From contig CM069606.1 in NCBI GenBank assembly GCA_035771175.1, positions 34,378,816-34,442,815 of the forward strand: 64,000 nucleotides of DNA, read 5' to 3'. This DNA is from Paratinospora sagittata (Eukaryota; Streptophyta; Magnoliopsida; Ranunculales; Menispermaceae). A program made the position numbers and the translations under genes. Under the pieces are notes generated by a model that saw only the letters and a list, made by a program, of their open reading frames with translations, was not told where the DNA came from and ran no database searches. Each line of letters opens with the position of its first letter. Within the stretch, counting starts at the first letter, position 1. Below are positions 55,489 to 64,000 of this stretch, in pieces.

Positions 55489-57636
55489 TCAGTTTATGAG
55501 ATAAGTTGTTGTGAGTATGGCTTCCCCCCAAAACTGTTTTGGAACATGAGTGGAAAACATAAGTGATCTAGCAACCTCTAGAATGTGTCTATTTTTCCTT
55601 TCCGCTACTCCGTTTTGTTGAGGAGTATCGACACATGAACTTTGGTGTATAATGCCTTGACTTTGTAGGTAATCTCCGAGAATGTGGTTGAAGTAATCCT
55701 TGGCATTATCAGTTCTAAAGATTTGGATTTTGGTGTGGAATTGGGTTTGAATCATGCTGTTGAAATTCTTGAAGATTTGCCCAACCTCTAATTTTTCTTT
55801 CATGAGAAACAGCCAAGTGATCCTAGTATGTTCATCTACAAATAAGATAAACCAGCGAGTACCAGTCACACCTTTGATACGTGAAGGTCCCCAAACATCA
55901 CTATGGATCATTGAGAATGGATGGGATTTTTTATATTGTTGAATTGAATAAGGGGTACGGGCATGTTTAGCAAATTGACAAACTTCACACTGAAAATCTT
56001 TTGGACTTTTATTGCTGAATAATGAGGGAACAAGTTTTTGAAGGTACACGAAATTGGGATGGCCTAGTCTATAGTGCCATAACATAACTTCACTATCATT
56101 ATTGAAACGAGAAACAAAAAGAGAAATTTTTGTAGGCTGATTGTTTGCCTTGTCCGAATCTGCCTTGTGAGTTTGTTGTTCCGGAAGATCATCAATCCTG
56201 AGGATGTAGAGCCCTGAGCACATCTTAGCATTGCCAATCATCTTCCCCGAATTCAAGTCCTGAAATTCACACGAGTTAGGGAAGAACTTAGTAACACAGT
56301 TAAGCTCTTGAGTGAGTTTACTAATAGAAAGTAAATTGCAATCTAAGTTTGGGACCAAGAGGACTGAGTTTAGGGTGAGGTTCTTTGAGATAATCACAGA
56401 ACCTGTTCCTGCTACTCTTGAGAGAGATCCATCTGCAATTCTGACAGAGAAATTTTCATGACATGGACTATAAGTATTAAAAATCCTTGCATCTCCAGTC
56501 ATGTGGTCGGAGGCTCCTGAATCCACAATCCATGGTCTGATTTTTTCTCTTGTTGCACTGAGTGCGTTTAAGAAATTACCTTTGTGAGCCAAGGATTCGG
56601 TTCCAATGACAAAGGTATTGGAGGATTGTTGTTGGTTGATTAACTTTTGCAAAAGTTCCATTTGTTCTTTGTTGAATAGGCTTTGTTTTGGCTGTGTGTG
56701 GTTCTCGTCACAGGAGGCCAGATGTCCACGACTTTCTCTATTGTTGGATGGACGTGAGGGCTTCCAATCAGCGGGTTTTCCATGGATCTTCCAGCAGGTC
56801 TCCTTGGTGTGACCAGTCTTCTGGCAGTGATCACACCAAGGTCGTCCCTTTTTTGGTCTATAGTCTCCAGCTTGATGTTGAGGCCCTTGAACTGAGAGTG
56901 CAGATCCTTCAGAGCTGTGTGCCGAAGTTGGTGGTCCCATCATCACTTTCTTTCGACTCTCTTCCATGCGAACTTCTAAAAATGCCTCTCGAAGACTAGG
57001 TAGTGGTTTTAGTCCCATGATTCTTCCTCGAACTTCATCAAGGTCCTTGTTGAGGCCCAACAGAAACTTATAGAGTCTTTTCATTTCAATGATTTTTCTA
57101 TATTTGATTCCATCTTCTGGGCAATGCCAATTGTATTCTTCAAACATGTCTAATTGCTGCCAATTCCGTGTGAGAGTGTTGAAGTATTGAGTGACCGTGA
57201 GGTCTTCTTGACGTAGATCGTGAAGGATACTTTCAACAGCAAATAGTTCGGATGAGTTATCGAAGCTAGAATATGTTTCTCTGGCTGCATCCCAGATGTC
57301 CTTTGCAGTCACATACAATAGGAAATTTTCTCCAATTTCGTTTGTCATTGAGTTGATAAGCCAAGACATCACCATGTTGTTTTCTGACTTCCATGTTCTG
57401 TATTTTGGATCTTCTTTGCTTGGTGGGACTGCTACTCCAGTGAGGTAGTCATCTCTTCCCTTTCCGCAAATGAACATCATTACTGATTGTGACCATTGAA
57501 GGTAATTTTGTCCATTGAGTTTGTGCCCTGTAATGCGCAGAAGATTTCCATTTGATCCTCCATTGTTGCCTGCGGCTGGGGTTTCAGAATGGGAGGTGAC
57601 TTCTGAGGAGGATTGGCTTTGCTGAGCCATTGTCAT
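55489..57636 (-). pseudogene. Copia 2 gag-protease-integrase (715 codons before first stop)
   Basis: Starts MTMAQQSQSSSEV; gag HKLNGQNYLQWSQSVMMFI near residue 38; zinc knuckle CDHCQKTGHTKETC near 270; protease WIVDSGASDHMTGD near 370; GAG-pre-integrase LWHYRLGHPNF; integrase IHSDVWGPS, RTDNAKDYFN and DTPQQNGVAERKNR. Ends ILTTTYLIN followed by TGA; the same frame stays open beyond it, so this is a single-base nonsense lesion, probably CGA to TGA. The upstream 650 codons have no lesion. Confidence 0.9.
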
Positions 57637-57674
57637 CCCGTATTTTGTCTTCTATCTATAGGTCAGAGGTGGCT

Positions 57675-57686
57675 GCTCTGATACCA
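57675..57686 (-). other. Copia 2 primer-binding site
   Basis: GCTCTGATACCA on +, so TGGTATCAGAGC on -, directly inside the right LTR. Confidence 0.9.
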
Positions 57687-57979
57687 TGTTGAATTTAGAG
57701 AAGAAAATAATTCTCATATATTTTTTTTTCATGATCACTGTACAGTCTGAATATATAATGGAAGGAAGAAACGTTCCTTTCACTATATTTGGTAACCAGA
57801 TACTAATTACTAAAAATCAGGAAACTAGTAAAATAGGAAACTATAAAATAGGAAACAAACTAATAGAGATATCAGGAATTTCCAGAATCTCTTTATTCCT
57901 AAATTAATGTAGACAACTAATAAAGGAAACTGATTGCTGCAGCTGTATCCCTGAAAATCAGGGATCGGGTATTTCAACA
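57687..57979 (-). repeat. Copia 2 5' LTR (right)
   Basis: 293 bp, equal in length to the left LTR and differing at one position seen. Confidence 0.92.
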
Positions 57980-58394
57980 CGATTTATTTTGAACTATTGA
58001 ACCTCATAAAATTATCTAAGGCAAGTTAGGTAGGTAGTGGATGAGGTTAGTAGTTGTCTTTCTTGAAGAAGTTTGAGCTCCAATCTCAACTCAACAAAGT
58101 CTTCTCTCAACTACATGGGGTCTGTTGCATGAATCTGCTTCCTCCACTCCACTCAATAAAGGGCTAAGTCACTCTTAAGTTACAAGTAGTTATATCTTTC
58201 CTAATTATTTGTCCATGTTATTATAGTTCTTCCTCTGCCTCTATCATTACCATGGATTGCTAATAGGTCAATCTTCCTAACTGGCTCAAATAAAGGTCTT
58301 CATTGTATGAGTCTGAAGTCCAAACCACCTTAATTGGTTTTCTCTCATTTTACCTTCAAATGCTCTAATTCTATCTTTTAATATTTTACCACAT

Positions 58395-58680
58395 GTATAT
58401 GGTCTGTTTGGAAGGAAAGGAATACGCGCATGTTTGAAAATCAAGATAAGGAGATGGGGGCGTTTGGGAAAGCTCTTTCTTTCTGGCTTCTCTTTGGGCT
58501 AGTGCAAGTAAACTTGCTAAGGGTTATTCTTTGGGGGATTGGTTGAGGGGATGGAACCCCATTTTGGATAGCATTTGATACTTGTCCATTTTTTTGTTCC
58601 TTGGACCATGGGTCCTTTTGTACCTTTGATATACATATTACATAGTTAATACAATATACTTTTGTTTCTTGTCAAAAAAA
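58395..58680 (+). mobile_element. 286-bp L1 tail with perfect 15-bp TSD
   Basis: Encodes VWKERNTRMFENQDKEMGAF, the L1 C-terminal segment, then a 3' UTR ending TTTCTTGTCAAAAAAA. Flanks AATATTTTACCACAT at 58380-58394 and 58681-58695 are identical. Inserted in the RTE LINE. Confidence 0.88.
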
Positions 58681-58705
58681 AATATTTTACCACATATCCA
58701 TCTTT

Positions 58706-60229
58706 TTTTTAAAAGAAACAAATGAATGATATATATTAATATAAAGTAAAGTTCTGAAATGACTGTACATCACGGGCCTATCCAGGCCCACCCCTAATGT
58801 GACACAAAATTACCCCAACCACAGAGCCAATCCCCTAGGGCGTAGCCCTTAGACAATTTACTATTCACAACCCAAAAAGATGCTAAAAGGTGAGACTTCT
58901 CCCACACTTTTACAGCCAAATATCCCTCCCCATCAAACACTCGTTTATTCCTCTCCTTCCATGGAGACCACACTACCGCCATACACAATCTTCCAATGGT
59001 CTCTCCGCTCGGATTGAATGTTGTCCATGAAGGGGAAAATATTGAAGTGTTCATTCTCCAACCCCACCCTGCTTATAACCGGAAAATGATGACAACATCT
59101 ACACCACACCTCTTTAGAAAAGGAGCAATGCCAAAATATATGTTCAACCGACTCTGTGTTCTGCTTGCAGAGATAGCACCAATATGGAGACAGGCACATG
59201 TTTGGGAATCTTTTCTGCAGCATATCCCCAGTGTTTATCTTCCCATGGGAAGCCACCCAACCCAAAAATTAAAACTTTGATGGCACTTGAGCTTTCCAAA
59301 TGAGATTGTGGTGTAGAGATGGAGTGATATTAGGATCATTAAGTATAGCTACATGAAAGGATTAGTGGTAAATGATCCCGATAGATAGTAAGGCCAAAGA
59401 ATTCTATCATTTTCCCCAAACAAAACACATCCCTCAAGAAAATTGATAAGGACCCCCACATCCCGCTCTACCCTAGGTAAGAAAGTGCTACCTAAATGCA
59501 AATCCCAAAATCCCATAGCTTCGTCCCTAAATGCAAGACTTCTCACAAAGTCAGAAATAGGTTTATTATGGTGCGAAGAACGACAATAAAGGTTAGGAAA
59601 CAATGACTGGAAAGTATCATTCCCGCACCATGACTCCTCCCAAAAGCGAATTGAATCCCCTCTCCCAAGTTTAAGCCTAACCAAGGGTGAGTAAATTGGG
59701 TAAACAGAAGAAATAAATTTCCAAGGACTCCTATATGTCGCTTTATTAGCTAGCCCAACGTCCCTAAGGTTGTCCCGAAGTCCATGCCTGCTACGGATAA
59801 CCTTCCCCCACAGGTGATCCTGCTCGCGTGGAAACCTCCATAACCATTTTCTAGCCAACGCTTTATTTCTAACAACTATGTTCCAACACCCAAATCCCCT
59901 TGTTCACTCTTCCTCTGCACAGTGCTCCAAGCCACAAGGTGCGCCCCCCCCCCCCCCCCCCCCCCGTAAATTATCTTCATTCTTGCACAAAAAGTCCCTC
60001 ATGAGCTTCTCAATTCGATTCTGTTGCCTTCGTTGGGATCCGAAATACAGACAAATAATATGTTGGAAGAGCATTCAACACAAATTTAATTAAAGTAAGC
60101 CTTCCTCCTTTAGACAAGAAACTTCTTTTCCATCCATCCAATCTCCTCGACACCTTAGAAATCGCCGGGTCCCAGAACTCAATCTTGGAAGGATTCCCTC
60201 CTAATGGCATCCCCAAGTATCTCATATGA
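58706..60229 (-). mobile_element. 5'-truncated L1-type LINE
   Basis: T-run at 58704-58711 (A-tail). On the - strand: 60225-60010 (MRYLGMPLGGNPSKIEFWDP, LDGWKRSFLSKGGRLTLIK), 59858-59349 (ARKWLWRFPREQDHLWGKVI), 59265-58945 (KRFPNMCLSPYWCYLCKQN, zf-RVT) and 59054-58794 (VVWSPWKERNKRVFDGEGYL). Frameshifted. Possible degenerate TSD ACATATCCATCT / ACATATAGATTT, weak. Interrupts the RTE LINE. Confidence 0.8.
59944..59965. repeat. Homopolymer of 22 C
   Basis: An uninterrupted C22 inside the L1 fragment at the KWLW/GGLGIG region, where G-rich coding (GGA GGG) is expected on the - strand; also a likely assembly weak point. Confidence 0.9.
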
Positions 60230-61065
60230 TACTAACATATAGATTTCCGTTAATCTTAGTTTGTTCACATGTTTCTCAATTACCTAATATTTTTGGTCTA
60301 TATAGCAAAGCTGGCCTAATAGCAATTTTATAAAATTTGTTTTTCAACTTCAATGGAATGTATTGATCATATAATACTCCAGAAGCACTACTCAATTTAA
60401 CCCTGTCTTGCTTTAACTCTATGATTCACATCCTCATCTATTTCTCCTTCTTGACAAACATGGGTCCCAAATACCTAAAATCTTCAATTCTTGGTATCTC
60501 TTGGCTTTACATCTTCATTGTCACTTCATCTGTATTTCCACTTCCACTACAATAATATTTATTGTATTCAGTTTTAGTCCTACAAATCTTGAACTTTTAG
60601 ATTCTAAAGCCACTTCTCCAAACCTCTAGCATAGCATTTACCATAGATTTAGTTTCGTCTAGCAACACTATATCATTAACAAATAACATACACCATGGAA
60701 CATCCTCTTGAATCTGTTAATTCATCCATAACTAGCACAAAAAGATAAAAACTTATGGCAAATCCTTGAAGTAAACCTACTGTAAATGGGAACTCGCTAG
60801 TTTTTCATGTTGATGTTTTCAAAATAGTTATTGCTCCATTACACATATCTTTTACCAAGTCTATGTACCTATTTGTAACTCCTCCTTTCTCTAAAACCCA
60901 CCCAATTATTTCTTTAGGTATTCATATGCATTCTCTAAATCAATAAAAACCATGTAAAGATCTTTCTTCTTTTCCTTATACCCCTCATCAATCTCCTTAT
61001 TAAATAAATAGCTTATGTGGTTAATTTCTAGGCATAAATTCAAATTGATTGTTTGACACCAAGGT

Positions 61066-61516
61066 TTCAACCCTTATGGGAAATTTGTGCATTTAACATA
61101 TCAGGTATTACAAGAAGTGTTCGGCATCTTCAACATCAATGAATGGCTTATTGATTGTGATAAGACTTGGTGGTCTCAAAAAAGTGGAGGATGTGTACAT
61201 GCATGAGGTGGAGGGTGAAAATCAATTTCATGTGTTATTTTTAGTGAGTTGGAGATGGAATATGGATCAACGTCACCCAAAAGATCATATAATTTTGTTG
61301 AATATGGTGTTTAAAACAGGTTGGGTGTGACAAAAATTTGTTGGAGGGGGTACTATAGTAGGGAAGTATATGGGAGGTTGGAGCAAATGTGGAAAGGGGA
61401 TTACAAATGGGTTGATTGCTTGCAAGGTGGCTCTCTTTTTTAAGCAGAATTCAATGTCAAGTAGAGGTTGAATTAGGCTCATACAAGGATGCAGAACTGT
61501 GGGGAAGATGTGAGAA
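61066..61516. other. Unassigned sequence
   Basis: No family resemblance. Short ORFs on both strands only. Confidence 0.4.
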
Positions 61517-62292
61517 TGTTGTAAAAGGATTGTGTAGAACGAAATAATAGTCCCACAATGGAAATGGGCAAGTGCATCACTTGAAATATATGTTGAGATC
61601 TCACCCTCATTAGTATTGAGGCCTTTTAGAGTAAAACCCTACGCTTGGGCTTAAAGGTGGTTAAGTTGGGGATAATATTAGTACTAGTTAAGATCAAGGC
61701 CCACCCAAAAAGTGGTATAAGAGCCAAAGGTTCGATTGGGACATCACACATGTTTGACAAGGTGGAGCACGCATGGAAGCTAAGGGGTTGCATTGGTTCC
61801 TAGAGATGATAGCGACAATTGGACATGGATTATGTCAAGGTGGAGTATAGATGGGTGCTCATTTGGTCATAGTTTGTTCCTTAAGATAATAGCAGCAGTT
61901 GGGCATTGATTATGTCAAGGTGGAGCACATGGGTGCTCATTTGGTCGCAGATAACGATAATTGGACATGGACTATGTCCAGGTGGAGCAAAGAGTGCTCA
62001 TTTGGTTGCCAATGGTTCCTCGAAATGAAAAGAACAGATGATCAGATATGGATTGTGTGATGTGTGGCTGCGATGCATAGTTGGATTTAAGTCCAAGGTG
62101 AAGATTGTTGGGATTGTGTAAACCAATATAATATTCCCACATTGGAAATGGGCAAGTTCATCAATGCAACATAAATCGGGATCTCACCCTCATTAATATT
62201 GAGGCCTTTTAGAGTAAAGTCCTACATAGGCCCAAAGGTGTTTAAGTTGAAAAAAATATCAATACTAGTACGAGAGCTAGGCCCATGTAACA
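61517..62292 (+). mobile_element. TRIM-like LTR element
   Basis: Terminal repeats of about 190 bp, 61517-61712 and 62106-62292, both starting TGTTG and sharing TGGAAATGGGCAAG, GATCTCACCCTCATTA and ATTGAGGCCTTTTAGAGTAAA. PBS-like TGGTATAAGAGCC follows the left repeat (61713-61725) and AAGGTGAAGA precedes the right one as polypurine tract. The 380-bp interior has three imperfect repeats of 'tatgtcaaggtggagca...gggtgctcatttggt' and no ORF. 3' boundaries of the LTRs are approximate and no TSD is certain. Confidence 0.65.
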
Positions 62293-62777
62293 TTTTGTAG
62301 GTATATGTGTTAAAGGAAGTATTGTGAAAATGAGGTGACAAGATGGGAGGATTGGGAGGACTATATGGGTTGCGACAAGATTGAAACCTGGTTGATTGAC
62401 TTCCAATGTCTCAACCAAGGCTTCTCCATCCTTTTTTCCATAATGTTTGTCAAAGACAAAGATAACAATCTCTTGGATCTTTGTGAACAAACAATCTTCA
62501 AAAACACTAAACCTTTGATCCAATTGATCATTGGTTATGCAAGACGAAGAAGGTGGTGGGCTTCCAAACAAGGCTTTTATACTATTTAATGTAGCAAAAG
62601 TGCCAGAATCAATAAATTCAATAGAGAAGATGAAACAAAGAGCTTAAAAATTATTGATTATAAGAGTTGTAAGGAATGTGACAACTCCTACAATTTGTAG
62701 TTGGAGCTCATCATACAGATAATTCCACCATAACAACTCAAAAAACTTCTAAAACCCTTAAAACAACTTTCCTACAC
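62293..62777. other. Unassigned sequence
   Basis: A 109-codon - strand frame (62571-62242) overlaps the right TRIM repeat and has no recognisable family; its composition does not support a gene. Confidence 0.4.
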
Positions 62778-63080
62778 TTTTTTTTTTTAAAAGATATTTT
62801 ACTAATAAAAAGTGGAGGCAAATAAAAAGGGCCACTCAACCAGAAGATGAGAGAGCCCGCAGCCCTTAGAACACTATAATGTCTGAATTACCCCACCCTC
62901 TCAACTAATCATAACCCATAACCATTAGCAAGATTAAAAGTAGGGACCTAATAAGAAGCAAGAAAAACAGAGGAGTTCTGAAGCCAATTATTGTCCTTGC
63001 ACTCATCTTTAAAAATCCTACAACATCTCTCATTCCATACACTCCAAGGGACCGCTAACCAAGTTATCAACCATCAATCT
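62778..63080 (-). mobile_element. L1-type LINE 3' end, different subfamily
   Basis: T-run at 62779-62788 as the A-tail; on the - strand VWNERCCRIFKDECKDNNW and LANGYGL match the last segment of plant L1 ORF2. Differs from the other L1s here in the ERCCRIF and NGYGL wording. Confidence 0.6.
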
Positions 63081-63186
63081 CCCAAGGTTTGTCCTGTTTT
63101 CGAGATAGAAAAGACAGTTGAAATTGTCAACTTTCTCACCTATCAACAACACAATAACAACATCAAGAAATTAATTCTTCAACCAG

Positions 63187-63290
63187 GGTAATAAGAAAAA
63201 GAAGAAGAAGAAGAAAAAAGAAAGAAAGAAGAAAGAAAAAAAGAAAGAAAGAAAGAAAAGAAGCAGAAGAGGAAGAAAAACAAGAAAAGA
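63187..63290. repeat. AAG/GAAA-rich microsatellite
   Basis: AAGAAGAAG and AAAGAAAGAAAG runs. A second A-rich run with AAAAGAAGAAAAAAG lies at 63420-63465; 'ttaattcttcaacca-gtaataa' precedes both, a short direct duplication (63171, 63400). Confidence 0.7.
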
Positions 63291-63465
63291 AATAGCTAGA
63301 GCCTAACTACACGTTTCAATAGGCATCGTCTTGATCGACAAACCTACACATGATCTACGTGCACTTCACCTTTCCTATCAATAGAAACATCTAGAAATAA
63401 ATTCTTCAACCAATGTAATAAAAAAATAAAAAGAAATAAAAAGAAGAAAAAAGAAGAGGTAGAAA

Positions 63466-64000
63466 AAACAAATGAGCTGCGAGCTCATGCTTGAAAAGAC
63501 CTCTCTGGACATGACAGGCTACTAAGACGCTTCTCTATGCATAGCCTGTTCTCTCCAATGCATACCTCTCCTCTTAACTTGTTTTGTTCCTTAAAGTGGT
63601 TTTCAACTTGTATAAAACCACTTTGACTAAGCCCATAATTTTGATTCATCCAAACTGGTTTTATTAGAAGTTTCCTCTCTGTTGGATTAAATAACTAAAG
63701 CATTGAAGTATGGTTTGAAGAACTGATCACCTGACAGCCCAATCAGAAAATAGTCAGATTGGATCAATTTCTGGTTGTTTGTATCCCTGTTCAACCTTGT
63801 TGGATCAATTGGAATTTTGGGTTAAAACTGATACGAACTGACCTGTAAACACCCTTAATTATTTCCACAGTCATGCATAGACTAAGTTTGTTTTATTATT
63901 TCACAATGTTTGAATAATCTGCTATGATTTTTATCAATTTCCATCATTTCTAAAGAGTGCATTGTTTTAAGTAAGTGGAAAATTTTCCATGTTGGATGGG
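63466..64000. other. Unassigned sequence at window end
   Basis: No ORF, RNA gene or known repeat recognised. Confidence 0.4.

Larger units (their letters stand above)
52840..57979 (-). mobile_element. Complete Ty1/copia retrotransposon 2 (5.14 kb, - strand)
   Basis: 293-bp LTRs at 52840-53132 and 57687-57979 (TGTTGAATTTAG...TATTTCAACA as written on +) with one difference seen by eye (A at 52905, T at 57752). TSD CGATT at 52835-52839 and 57980-57984. Primer-binding site TGGTATCAGAGC on the - strand (57675-57686) and polypurine tract GAGGGGGAG (complement of 53133-53141). A different family from copia 1: LTRs do not match and the proteins differ. Confidence 0.95.
58083..61065 (-). mobile_element. 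RTE-type LINE, interrupted by two L1 insertions
   Basis: The - strand reverse-transcriptase region lies at 61065-60236: WVLEKGGVTNRYIDLVKDMC, TSEFPFTVGLLQG, FVLVMDELT, then 'ICVNDIVLLDET' (the catalytic A-D-D position here reads V-N-D), KFYKIAIRPALLY. The C-terminal and 3' part lies at 58394-58083 with 'ccccatgtagttgagag' as the RTE 3' end. Frameshifts and stops throughout. Same family as 17073-17497. Confidence 0.8.

Noticed and set aside
61139..61482. Short ORFs of 63-65 codons on both strands
   Set aside because: No similarity and no supporting context.
1388..64000. CRISPR array, bacterial operon or viral genome
   Set aside because: All repeats are explained by plant transposons or microsatellites; no spacer-repeat regularity and no bacterial gene layout.

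Overview
This window is nuclear DNA of a eudicot plant. The evidence is a pair of plant-specific host genes with GT-AG introns (a mitochondrial L-galactono-1,4-lactone dehydrogenase, GLDH, and a LNK2-like circadian coactivator) set in a dense mixture of plant transposons: L1-type and RTE-type LINEs, Ty1/copia and Ty3/gypsy elements, hAT and Mutator-like DNA elements, MITEs, and very small LTR elements. I cannot name the species from sequence alone.

Layout. 1-1387 is the 3' end of a Ty3/gypsy element (last codons of pol plus the 3' LTR). 1403-4735 holds repeats: an inverted-repeat-bounded 202-bp tandem array with tRNA-like promoter boxes, a broken MULE transposase N-terminus, a duplicated exon-like segment, a GA-rich tract and a cluster of short palindromes. 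GLDH is on the + strand from 6188 to 28100 in six exons that join to exactly 610 codons plus stop. Its first intron is about 17.45 kb and is filled by a full-length L1 with 17-bp target-site duplications (TSDs), an older L1 that it interrupts, a 296-bp SMART-like LTR element, two inverted non-autonomous hAT elements, an RTE fragment, and a three-deep nest of hAT elements.

After a 3.9-kb intergenic stretch comes the convergent LNK2-like gene on the - strand. Its last three exons are at 51642-50938, 50833-50685 and 32240-31976; upstream exons are not in view. Its last intron is about 18.44 kb and contains an L1 split by a complete Ty1/copia element (35722-41575, LTRs identical by eye, TSD GAGAG) and by a second L1. 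A second complete copia element (52840-57979, - strand, TSD CGATT, several lesions) lies in the next LNK2 intron upstream. 57980-64000 holds an RTE LINE interrupted by two L1 fragments, a TRIM-like element, a further L1 tail and simple repeats.

The two host genes are functionally separate: GLDH makes ascorbate in mitochondria and is needed for complex I assembly, while LNK2 acts with the clock in the nucleus. They share a convergent arrangement and introns inflated by repeated insertion. TSDs and nesting allow most insertions to be ordered relative to each other. All identifications come from reading the sequence and recalled family knowledge; no database search was run.
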